A stretch of DNA of 5,687 nt from Anaerolineaceae bacterium (GCA_011682595.1 JAACEH010000134.1:1-5687), one strand, 5' to 3'. Shown: positions 1 through 5,650, numbered from the stretch's first letter. Notes: generated by a model from the sequence alone, not told the origin. Numbers and translations: made by a program.

Positions 1-248
1 GGCGTGGTGATGACCTCGTCGCCCGGGCCGATGTCCAGGCTCATCAGGGCGTTGAGAATGGCGTCGGTGCCGCTGGAGGCCCCGACGGCGAACTTACAGT
101 CGCTGTAAGCGGCCACGGCCTCTTCCAACTCGCTGACCTTCGGCCCGCCGATGCACCTCTGGCTTTCCAGCACCTCGTCAATGGCCGGACGAATCTCATC
201 ACGTAACTTCGCGTACTGCGCCTTCAGATCCAGAAGCGGAATCTCCAT
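1..248 (-). CDS. DegT/DnrJ/EryC1/StrS PLP-dependent sugar aminotransferase, N-terminal part (cut by window edge)
   Basis: Translated here from the ATG at 246-248; 82 complete codons are visible and the frame is open to the left edge. The protein begins [19 protein letters not shown], the usual opening of this family, followed by a region matching the family's 'GP-V-ELE' segment ([10 protein letters not shown], residues 34-43). The [11 protein letters not shown] stretch (residues 58-68) corresponds to the family's S/N-GTDAL segment that contacts the PLP phosphate, and GPGDEVITT (74-82) is the classic block before the next helix. The catalytic lysine lies beyond the window. Known members transfer an amino group, usually from glutamate, to a keto-sugar nucleotide. 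Next to a Gfo/Idh/MocA dehydrogenase and a WbpD-type acetyltransferase, the likely substrate is a 3-keto UDP-HexNAc or UDP-HexNAcA (WbpE/WlbC/GnnB-like role). That substrate is inference; the family assignment is firm. A strong Shine-Dalgarno supports the start. Confidence 0.9.
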   Translation of the reverse strand, partial: MEIPLLDLKAQYAKLRDEIRPAIDEVLESQRCIGGPKVSELEEAVAAYSDCKFAVGASSGTDAILNALMSLDIGPGDEVITT

Positions 249-253
249 CCTGT

Positions 254-260
254 TCTCCTT
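254..260 (-). promoter_or_regulatory. Ribosome binding site of the aminotransferase gene
   Basis: On the minus strand AAGGAGA lies just upstream of the ATG at 246-248, with about six bases between the GGAG core and the start codon. This is close to ideal spacing and fixes the aminotransferase start. It sits on the translated-gene side of the hairpin repeat, so the gene has its own initiation signal and does not depend on coupling to the epimerase. Confidence 0.75.
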
Positions 261-304
261 TGCCTGCACAAGCGGCACCTGCCGACCTGCCTTGCATAGG
301 GTGG

Positions 305-326
305 CATGCGTCGCTTGCGACGCATG
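305..326. repeat. Perfect 10-bp stem hairpin (left REP-like unit)
   Basis: CATGCGTCGC at 305-314 is followed by TT (315-316) and its exact complement GCGACGCATG (317-326). In RNA the apex would most likely open to a four-base loop on a 9-bp stem: CAAG in the operon's minus-strand transcript, or CUUG closed by G-C if read from the plus strand. There is no U-tract after it on either strand, so it does not look like an intrinsic terminator. Its first four bases are shared with the outer 10-bp terminal repeat, so the local hairpin and the long-range pairing with 372-381 are mutually exclusive. Confidence 0.85.
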
Positions 327-352
327 TTGAGGCCCAACCACAGAGCACAGCC

Positions 353-375
353 CATGGGCTGACAAGCAGCTCATG
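353..375. repeat. Right REP-like hairpin unit, imperfect stem
   Basis: Read on the minus strand from the right terminal repeat, CATG (375-372) pairs with CATG (356-353), one A/C mismatch follows (371 against 357), then GCTG (370-367) pairs with CAGC (361-358), leaving a loop of five bases (CTTGT, 366-362). The unit parallels the left hairpin: same head, same GCTTG around the apex, different stem sequence but mostly retained pairing. A separate 12-bp perfect palindrome, AGCCCATGGGCT at 349-360, overlaps its inner edge. Confidence 0.65.
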
Positions 376-400
376 CCACCCGACTTTCGATAACCACACC

Positions 401-422
401 GCGCTGAACGTGGCCACAGCGC
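401..422. repeat. Short inverted repeat just downstream of the epimerase stop
   Basis: GCGCTG (401-406) and CAGCGC (417-422) form a 6-bp stem with a 10-base loop that itself contains the palindrome TGGCCA. It begins 6 bases past the epimerase stop codon in the direction of transcription. No run of U follows, so it is not a standard intrinsic terminator; it could protect the 3' end of processed upstream mRNA or be chance in G+C-rich DNA. Confidence 0.4.
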
Positions 423-428
423 CAGGCG

Positions 429-1364
429 CTAAAGATTGTCGCGATACCAGTCGATCGCCTTTCGCAGCCCTTCCGCAAAATCGACACCGGGCCTGTAGCC
501 GATGAGCTTCTCGGCGGCGGCAATGTCGGCCCAGGAATGCATGATATCACCGGGCCGCGATTTCTCATAGAGCGGCTGCAGGTCGGTGCCCAGCAGCCGG
601 TTCAGCAGGCCGATGATCTCGTTCAGCGAGGTTCCCGTCCCGCAGCCGATGTTGACCACCAGCGGGCCGTCCAGCGGGGCCTCGGCGGCCAGGAGGTTGG
701 CCCGGACCACGTTCTCGACAAACGTGAAATCGCGCGACTGCCGGCCGGTGCCGAAAACAGTCGGCCGCTCGCCGTGCAGCATCCGCGACACGAAGGCCGG
801 GATCGCGGCGGCGTACTGGCTGGCCGGGTCTTGGCGCGGCCCGAAGACGTTGAAGTACCGCAGGCAGACCGTCTCGACGCCGAAGCAGCGGGCGAACATC
901 GCGCAGTACAGTTCGCCGATGGCCTTGCTCGTCCCGTAGGGACTGACCGGGTCGGGCAAGGCCCCCTCGCCCGCCGGCAGAGCGGCGCGGGGGCCGTAGA
1001 CGGCGCTGGAGCTGGCGAAGACAAACCGCCGGACACCCCGCTCGCGGGCCGCGACCAGGCAGTTGTACAGCCCGTCGACGTTCGTACGGTGCGTGTTGCC
1101 GGGATCGATCATCGACCGCGGCACGCTGACGTCGGCCGCCTGGTGAAAAACAACCTGGCGCCCTTGGGCCGCCCGCAGGCAGGCCTCGGGCCGGCAGATC
1201 GAGTCTTCGATCAGTTCGATGTCGCCAAGAATGTCGGCCAGGTTCTCGCGACGGCCGGTCGAGAAGTTGTCCAGCACCCGGACCTCCGAGCCGCGCTCCA
1301 AAAGCGCCCGGACGATGGCCGAGCCGATGAAACCGGCCCCTCCTGTGACTAGAACTTTACCCAC
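429..1364 (-). CDS. NAD-dependent sugar-nucleotide C4-epimerase, extended SDR family (GalE/WbpP-like)
   Basis: This is a 311-residue cytoplasmic Rossmann-fold enzyme. The glycine-rich NAD site TGGAGFIGS is at residues 7-15, the acidic residue binding the adenosine ribose is Asp32 in LDNFSTG, and the catalytic Ser region is ASSSAVYG (117-124) with Tyr143 and Lys147 in YGTSK. The sugar-nucleotide half carries RYFNVFGPRQDP (169-180), QSRDFTFVENV (209-219) and RPGD (270-273). The SSSAVYG block argues for an epimerase over a 4,6-dehydratase, which has STDEVYG. The FNVFGPRQDP...YAAAIP stretch resembles WbpP/GalE-type UDP-HexNAc 4-epimerases, but substrate cannot be fixed from sequence alone. Length is near the family norm of about 310-345. 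The start is GTG at 1362-1364, overlapping the acetyltransferase stop by 8 bp, so translation is probably coupled; a weak AAGGA lies about 11 bases upstream. In context it adjusts C4 configuration of a precursor for the same polysaccharide. Confidence 0.9.
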   Translation of the reverse strand: MGKVLVTGGAGFIGSAIVRALLERGSEVRVLDNFSTGRRENLADILGDIELIEDSICRPEACLRAAQGRQVVFHQAADVSVPRSMIDPGNTHRTNVDGLYNCLVAARERGVRRFVFASSSAVYGPRAALPAGEGALPDPVSPYGTSKAIGELYCAMFARCFGVETVCLRYFNVFGPRQDPASQYAAAIPAFVSRMLHGERPTVFGTGRQSRDFTFVENVVRANLLAAEAPLDGPLVVNIGCGTGTSLNEIIGLLNRLLGTDLQPLYEKSRPGDIMHSWADIAAAEKLIGYRPGVDFAEGLRKAIDWYRDNL

Positions 1365-1962
1365 TTGGTCTGGCGTCCTTCCCGGTGCTTACCTCGCGGC
1401 ACAGGCCGCCCTCGAGCACGTAACTCCACCCGCAGGTCTGGCAGGTGGCCTGGTCGTCGGAAAACTTCAGTTGCAGTCCGCACTGGCACATCCAGCCGTG
1501 CCGCCGGGCCGGATTGCCGTACATCAGGGCGAAGTCCGGCACGTCCCTAGTGACCGTGGCCCCGGAACCGATGAAGGCGTAGCGGCCGACGGTAAGGCCG
1601 CAGACGATCACCGAGTTGGCCCCGATGGTCGCTCCCTTGCGGATCAGCGTCCGCCGGTACTCCTTCTTGCGGGAAATGTGGGCCCGCGGGTTCATGACGT
1701 TCGTGAAGACCATGCTCGGCCCGCAAAAGACGAAGTCCTCCAGCTCCACGCGATCGTACAGGCTGACGTTGTTCTGGATCTTGCAGCCGTTGCCGATCAC
1801 CGCCGCCGAGCCCACCACGACGTTCTGGCCCAGGCTGCAATTTTCGCCGATGACGGCGCCGCTCATGACGTGGCTGAAGTGCCAGATGCGCGTTCCGTCG
1901 CCGATCCTGGCCCCCTCGTCGACGTAGGCACTTTCGTGGACCTGGTAAGGTTTGTCCGACAA
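1357..1962 (-). CDS. wbpD: UDP-sugar 3-N-acetyltransferase, left-handed beta-helix (WbpD/WlbB family), with C-terminal zinc-ribbon-like tail
   Basis: This is a 201-residue hexapeptide-repeat acyltransferase, expected to be a cytoplasmic trimer with acetyl-CoA bound between subunits. Residues about 10-145 hold the imperfect hexad repeats. Family blocks are clear: YVDEGARIGDGTRIWHFSHV (13-32), GQNVVVG (45-51), KIQNNVSLYD (61-70), CGPSMVFTNVMNPR (80-93) and RKGATIGANSVIVCG (108-122). Known WbpD and WlbB acetylate the 3-amino group of a UDP-2-acetamido-3-amino-2,3-dideoxy-glucuronate, making the UDP-2,3-diacetamido sugar. The tail adds CQC (159-161) and CQTC (174-177), a Cys4 arrangement able to bind zinc, then about 24 further residues; the beta-helix alone would end near residue 157. 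The start is TTG at 1960-1962, chosen because GGAGG ends seven bases upstream and no ATG or GTG is in frame nearby. The gene overlaps the downstream epimerase by 8 bp and follows the dehydrogenase by 58 nt. Confidence 0.9.
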   Translation of the reverse strand: MSDKPYQVHESAYVDEGARIGDGTRIWHFSHVMSGAVIGENCSLGQNVVVGSAAVIGNGCKIQNNVSLYDRVELEDFVFCGPSMVFTNVMNPRAHISRKKEYRRTLIRKGATIGANSVIVCGLTVGRYAFIGSGATVTRDVPDFALMYGNPARRHGWMCQCGLQLKFSDDQATCQTCGWSYVLEGGLCREVSTGKDARPSG

Positions 1963-1968
1963 AACATT

Positions 1969-1974
1969 TCCTCC
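1969..1974 (-). promoter_or_regulatory. Strong ribosome binding site selecting a TTG start
   Basis: GGAGGA on the minus strand sits with seven bases between its GGAGG core and the TTG at 1960-1962. The nearest ATG (1965-1967) is only two bases from the core and is in a different frame, so it is not the start. The near-perfect Shine-Dalgarno explains how a TTG codon can be used here. Confidence 0.7.
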
Positions 1975-2020
1975 AACCTGGCCCTCTGCAAATGACCCTG
2001 CGGAAAAACGGTCGCCCCCG

Positions 2021-3025
2021 TTACAGTTCTATCGGCGCGCCGCCGGCTGCAAGGCTGCGCGAGGCGGCCTCCAGCACCTTGACCACCCGCAGGCCGTCGC
2101 GACCGTCCGACAAGGGCGTCGTATCGCCGGCGATCGAATCCAGGAAGTGCCGGCACTCGTCGCGAAGAGGCTCGCCGCCTTTGACCAAGGGAATATGGAT
2201 GTCGCCCTGCCGCAGGGAAATCGCGTCGGCGTAACCGACCGATCCCGAGCTCACGTCGGCCGACTTGTCGTAGACGCGGATCTTCTCGTTCGGCTCCATG
2301 TCGTCGAAGGTGGCCATCTTCTTCGTGCCGACCAGGGTCATCTTGCGAATCTTGTGCGGGTCGAGCCATGAGACGTGGATGGAGGCCATTCGCCCGTCGC
2401 CGAACTTGATCTGCGTGAAGACGACGTCCTCGACGCCCTTGCGGAGGTAAGCCTGCCCCATGCTGGTGACCACTTTGGCCTCGGCCCCGAACAGGTAGAG
2501 CACGACCGAGACGTCGTGCGGGGCCAGCGACCACCAGGCGTTCTCCTCCTTGCGGACCACGCCCAGGTTGAGCCGCTGGCAGTACATGTAGTAGAGGTCG
2601 CCGAGCCGGCCGTCGTCGATCAGGGCCTTGAGTTTGCGGACACAAGGGTGGTACTCCAGCAGATGCCCGACCATGAGTTTGCGGCCCCGGGCCTCGGCCA
2701 GCCGGACAAGCTCTTCGGCCTCGGCGACGGCCAGGGTCATGGGCTTTTCGACGTAAACGTGCTTGCCCGCCTCGAGGGCCTGCCTGGCCAGGGCGAAATG
2801 GGTGGGAGCGGGGGTGGCGATGACCACGGCGTCGATTCCGTCGCCGGCCATCGGGGCCGCCATGTCGCGGGTCGTCTCGACGCCGGGATAAAGCCCCTCG
2901 TTCCTGGCCAGCTTGTCGGCATCGAGGTCGCAGATGACCTTGAGCCGACAGGCCGACAGGCCGGCGAAGTTGCGAATCAGGTTCTTTCCCCAGCCACCCG
3001 CGCCGATAACAGCAACATTGATCAC
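2021..3025 (-). CDS. Gfo/Idh/MocA-family NAD(P)-dependent sugar-nucleotide dehydrogenase, probable UDP-HexNAc(A) 3-dehydrogenase
   Basis: This 334-residue cytoplasmic oxidoreductase has an N-terminal Rossmann domain (about 1-120) with the nucleotide loop VIGAGGWGKN (6-15) and the family signature VEKPM (92-96), whose Lys94 is the usual catalytic lysine. The C-terminal alpha/beta domain includes GHLLEYHP (120-127), QRLNLG (150-155) and WWSLAPHDVSVVLYL (164-178), where His170-Asp171 matches the conserved substrate-binding or acid-base pair. The family oxidises a sugar hydroxyl with NAD(P). Next to WbpD-type and DegT genes, oxidation at C3 of UDP-GlcNAc or its uronate is the natural role (WbpB/WlbA or GnnA activity). 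The LAPHD-type motifs differ from what I recall of classical WbpB/WlbA, so substrate is uncertain. I place the start at GTG 3023-3025: it gives the standard MINVAVIGAGGWG opening and has AAAGGGG nine bases upstream. A longer reading to 3115 would add 30 uncharacteristic residues. Confidence 0.88.
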   Translation of the reverse strand: MINVAVIGAGGWGKNLIRNFAGLSACRLKVICDLDADKLARNEGLYPGVETTRDMAAPMAGDGIDAVVIATPAPTHFALARQALEAGKHVYVEKPMTLAVAEAEELVRLAEARGRKLMVGHLLEYHPCVRKLKALIDDGRLGDLYYMYCQRLNLGVVRKEENAWWSLAPHDVSVVLYLFGAEAKVVTSMGQAYLRKGVEDVVFTQIKFGDGRMASIHVSWLDPHKIRKMTLVGTKKMATFDDMEPNEKIRVYDKSADVSSGSVGYADAISLRQGDIHIPLVKGGEPLRDECRHFLDSIAGDTTPLSDGRDGLRVVKVLEAASRSLAAGGAPIEL

Positions 3026-3170
3026 AAAAATGCACCCCTTTCGTTCGGGAGAGTTTCGGCCACCAGTGAGAAAGGACCGGCGGCTTTGCTCAGTCCGCCA
3101 GCCACTTTTTTTCACTGCTACCGACAGTGCCGACCAAGGGCCGGGGTCAGCCAGATGCTACAGACGCGGC
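3026..3170. other. 145-nt gap between the kinase and the dehydrogenase genes
   Basis: This is the second-longest gap in the cluster. It contains AAAGGGG on the minus strand (3035-3041), the likely ribosome site of the GTG-started dehydrogenase. Two small inverted repeats are visible: CACTG/CAGTG (3113-3117 and 3125-3129) and GGCGG/CCGCC (3079-3083 and 3095-3099). A run of seven T on the plus strand (3106-3112) becomes A7 in the operon transcript, the wrong orientation for a terminator of the kinase gene. No clear -35/-10 promoter pair was found, though an internal promoter cannot be excluded. Confidence 0.5.
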
Positions 3171-5636
3171 CTAGCTCGGCTGGTCCTGGCCGGTGTCGCC
3201 CTCGTCCCGGCCGGAGAGATCGAGCGGGGGGGAGTCCATGGCCGATGCGGCATCACTGCTGCGGGAGGCCGCCATCCGGGGAGCGGCCGGGCTTGCTGCT
3301 GCGCCGCCGGCGTAGTCGTAGTACGATTTGTAGGCTTCGCGGAAGTAGCCGCCCTTCTGGGCCCGAACGCGGTTCAACACCGCTCCGAGCAGGCGTGCCC
3401 GGAAGCCCAGCAACATGCGCTTGGTCCGCAGGGCCACGCCGCGCGGGGTCTGGGAACTGCTGATAACCATGGCCACTCCGTCGACCATGCCACATAGCAC
3501 GTGGGCGTCTGTAACCACCAGCACCGGCGTGCCGTCGAGAATAACGTTGTCGTACTTCTGCTGGGCCTCGGCCAGCAGGTTCTGCATGGCCTCGCTGCCG
3601 AGCAGGTCCGCGGGGCTGGGCGGCACCGGGCCGCAGCACAGGCAGTCGAGGTTGGCGATGGTGGTGCTCTGGGTGGCCTCGTCGAAGCTGTTGAGCCTGG
3701 CCAGGACGCTGGACAGGCCGATGGAGTTCGGCAGATCGAAGGCCCGGTGGACCATCGGCTGGCGGAAGTTCGTGTCCACCAGCAGCACTCGGCAACCGCT
3801 GGCGGCCAGGGTAATGGCCAGGTTGCTGGCCACGGTGGACTTGCCCTCGCCGGCCCTGGGGCTGGTCACCAGAAGGGTCTTCAACTCGGTGTCGGTCGAA
3901 TAGAGCAAGGCCGTCCGCAACTGTCTGAACGATTCGGCCATCAGCGATTGCGGGGCTTGCGTGGTAACCAGCGACAGGTCCTCGAGGCGGCTGGTCGCGG
4001 CATCTTCCTTGCGGTCGGGCACGGTGCCCAGGACGGTCATCTGGACGTTGCGAATCACCTGCAGCGGCGTCCGCACGCGGTTGTCGATCAGTTCAACCAG
4101 CAGGGCCAGGCCGATGCTGATGACCAGGCCCAGGATCACACAGCCGGGGATGTAGACCATCAAGCTCGGGCCGGCCTTATCGTCGACTTCGGGCCGCGTG
4201 GCGGGCTCCTGGATGGAAACACTGTTGGCTGAAACTTCGCTCTCGATGCTCTGCTGGATAATGGCCTGGTTGATCATGTCCATGTGGTTTTGCAGCGATT
4301 CGTACTGTCGATTCAAACGCTCGTAGGCAACGGCCTGCTTGACCAGTTCCTGAGCCTTCGCGCGAGCTTCATTGTACCTTTGGTTGATTGCTCTGTACTG
4401 CTCAGTGACACCGGCGACTCTACCCTTGATTTCTTCGGCCTGCCGTCGGACCAGAATACTGATCAGTTCGGTCTCGCGGGCCTTGATCTCCTCTTCAGTC
4501 CGCTTGATCTGGGCTTCGTTGGCAATGACCATCCGGTGCCCAGGGCCGTAACCCTGCCCGGCCAGGATTCCCTTTTCTCGCGCCAGGGCGGCCAAGGCGT
4601 CCCTCAGACGGCCCAGCGTTGCATCGCCCTGCATCATGAATTCCATTTCGGGCGTCGGTTTTGCCTGGAGCGGAACCTCGTTCCCCTCGGCATCCGGAGC
4701 CTGCAGCAACTGGCGTTCCAGGAGCTGCGCGGCTATCAGTTCCAGTCCCACCTTGGCCCGCTCTTGCTCGTAGAAGCGCAACTCCCCGGCCACATCGAGC
4801 CGATTGCCTCCCAGGGAGATGGCGCCGGCCTGTTTCCTCAGTTCGTTCAAGGCGCGTGCAGCGCTCTCCAGAGGCCCCCGCAGTTCTTTCCGCTGCAGCT
4901 TCAAGCCGCTCATGAGTGTGCGTTCTCGCAGTTTGCGATCGTCGCGATAGGCCAGCATATAACTCTCGGCCACGTTGTTGACGACGTCGGCAATCAATTG
5001 CCTTTCGCGGCCGACGAGTGAAATCCTGATGTACATCGTCCGGTATGGGTTGCGGACGTCGATTTTCTTCTTCAGCCTGACGACCTTGGCTTCGGATGAG
5101 CCGAGCAGAAGGGGTAAGTTCTTGGCGATGCGCTCGGTCCGCCGCCGCAATTCCGTGTTGGCGTCGCGCTCGGCGGCAGCACCGCTGCCCGACATGATGC
5201 GTTCGCTGGCCGGGTCCAGATCGCTGATGATTCGCTTGTAGATGGTGGGGTCGAGAGCCATCCGCAAAACAGCGTCACTCCTGACCAGGGAGACCTGGCT
5301 GTTGATGAATTGCTCAATCAGATTCGAGGGCAGCACGTCGGCCCGGGTCTCGACCCCTCCGGCGGCCCGCGAGCCCATGTAGCCCGGGCTGACTTTGATG
5401 TAGGCCTCGGCCTGGTAGACCGGCTTGGCGATCCACAGGTAGACCGTCAGGGCGATTCCCGCTCCGCTGACGACGATGAACAAGAGGATAATCATCCACA
5501 GATGACGGCGCAGGGCGCCGATCACGTCGCTGGCGCTGACCAGGTTGCCCAAGCCAGCCGGCGGACTGGCCGCAGGCCTCATTTGTCGTCTCTGTCCCAC
5601 AGTTCCGCCGGTATTTCTTTGACCGCCGTAACTCAT
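3171..5636 (-). CDS. wzc: Wzc-like polysaccharide co-polymerase with C-terminal bacterial tyrosine kinase (BY-kinase) domain
   Basis: This 821-residue inner-membrane protein combines a Wzz chain-length domain (about 35-125) with a cytoplasmic kinase. Membrane segments lie at about 46-70 and 491-515. Between them is a long periplasmic region, largely helical and coiled-coil-like (about 235-465), with ATRPEVDDKAGP (479-490) before the second segment. The kinase (about 565-760) shows the ExxRxxR oligomerisation motif (Glu568, Arg571, Arg574), Walker A SPRAGEGKST (592-601), Walker A' VLLVDTNFRQP (617-627) and Walker B NVILDGTP (697-704). A tyrosine cluster follows: Tyr764, 769, 772, 773 and 775. 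Family members control chain length and export through cycles of cluster autophosphorylation. Oddities: the second Asp of Walker A' is Asn623, and a 46-residue Ala/Ser/Pro-rich, acidic-ended tail follows the cluster. E. coli Wzc is about 720 residues, so this one is long, mainly from the tail, the 45-residue N-terminus and the periplasmic coil. It is the first gene of the visible operon. Confidence 0.95.
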   Translation of the reverse strand: MSYGGQRNTGGTVGQRRQMRPAASPPAGLGNLVSASDVIGALRRHLWMIILLFIVVSGAGIALTVYLWIAKPVYQAEAYIKVSPGYMGSRAAGGVETRADVLPSNLIEQFINSQVSLVRSDAVLRMALDPTIYKRIISDLDPASERIMSGSGAAAERDANTELRRRTERIAKNLPLLLGSSEAKVVRLKKKIDVRNPYRTMYIRISLVGRERQLIADVVNNVAESYMLAYRDDRKLRERTLMSGLKLQRKELRGPLESAARALNELRKQAGAISLGGNRLDVAGELRFYEQERAKVGLELIAAQLLERQLLQAPDAEGNEVPLQAKPTPEMEFMMQGDATLGRLRDALAALAREKGILAGQGYGPGHRMVIANEAQIKRTEEEIKARETELISILVRRQAEEIKGRVAGVTEQYRAINQRYNEARAKAQELVKQAVAYERLNRQYESLQNHMDMINQAIIQQSIESEVSANSVSIQEPATRPEVDDKAGPSLMVYIPGCVILGLVISIGLALLVELIDNRVRTPLQVIRNVQMTVLGTVPDRKEDAATSRLEDLSLVTTQAPQSLMAESFRQLRTALLYSTDTELKTLLVTSPRAGEGKSTVASNLAITLAASGCRVLLVDTNFRQPMVHRAFDLPNSIGLSSVLARLNSFDEATQSTTIANLDCLCCGPVPPSPADLLGSEAMQNLLAEAQQKYDNVILDGTPVLVVTDAHVLCGMVDGVAMVISSSQTPRGVALRTKRMLLGFRARLLGAVLNRVRAQKGGYFREAYKSYYDYAGGAAASPAAPRMAASRSSDAASAMDSPPLDLSGRDEGDTGQDQPS

Positions 5637-5645
5637 TGTCCCATT

Positions 5646-5650
5646 ACCTC
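5646..5650 (-). promoter_or_regulatory. Ribosome binding site of the Wzc-like gene
   Basis: GAGGT on the minus strand lies nine bases before the ATG at 5634-5636. An earlier ATG (5642-5644) is only one base from this motif and would give a three-codon frame ending in a TGA that overlaps the real start, so 5636 is preferred. Confidence 0.65.

Larger units (their letters stand above)
299..381. repeat. REPIN-like element: two inverted hairpin (REP-like) units with 10-bp terminal inverted repeats
   Basis: The ends are perfect 10-bp inverted repeats: GGGTGGCATG at 299-308 and its complement CATGCCACCC at 372-381. Each end continues inward into its own hairpin. Read inward from each end, the two units share the 10-base head, then agree at six of the next nine positions, including a common GCTTG (left unit 313-317, right unit 363-367 on the complement). 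Both return to CATG (323-326 left; 353-356 right). A spacer of about 26 bases lies between the units. This is the architecture described for REPINs, which are mobilised in trans by RAYT (TnpA-REP) tyrosine transposases. No transposase is in the window and I see no target-site duplication. Assignment as a REPIN, rather than a small MITE or a one-off RNA structure, is inference. Confidence 0.7.

Noticed and set aside
277..291. Direct repeat ACCTGCC twice with one base between
   Set aside because: Only two 7-base copies in G+C-rich DNA; too short for an iteron, CRISPR or meaningful tandem repeat.
299..381. CRISPR repeat or attachment site interpretation of the palindromic region
   Set aside because: There is a single inverted pair rather than regularly spaced direct repeats, no cas or integrase gene, and no core duplication.
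199..505. Short open frames crossing the intergenic region (plus 260-505, minus 199-417)
   Set aside because: They run through the palindromic repeat, overlap real gene ends, and have composition dictated by the repeat; no ribosome site with sensible spacing.
537..1352. Open frame of about 271 codons on the plus strand
   Set aside because: It is antisense to the epimerase, whose catalytic motifs are intact; the composition is typical of a mirror frame.
1863..3035. Long open frame of about 390 codons on the minus strand
   Set aside because: It overlaps the dehydrogenase almost entirely in another frame, is Arg/Gly/Pro-rich without family motifs, and runs into the acetyltransferase start; typical shadow in G+C-rich DNA.
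3079..3112. Possible plus-strand intrinsic terminator (GGCGG/CCGCC stem, then seven T)
   Set aside because: The stem is only 5 bp with an 11-base loop, six bases separate it from the T-run, and no plus-strand gene is present to be terminated; on the operon strand the run is A.
2375..3463. Open frame of about 362 codons on the plus strand
   Set aside because: It is antisense to the dehydrogenase and kinase genes, which carry clear motifs; its translation shows no recognisable domain and reflects high-G+C antisense openness.
3501..5021. Two plus-strand open frames of about 240 codons (3501-4232 and 4284-5021)
   Set aside because: Both are antisense to the well-supported Wzc-like gene, have no motifs I recognise, and have no convincing ribosome site.
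5633..5644. Three-codon upstream frame (ATG GGA CAA TGA) overlapping the kinase start
   Set aside because: Its ATG is one base from the GAGGT motif, too close for initiation; the spacing favours the kinase ATG at 5636.
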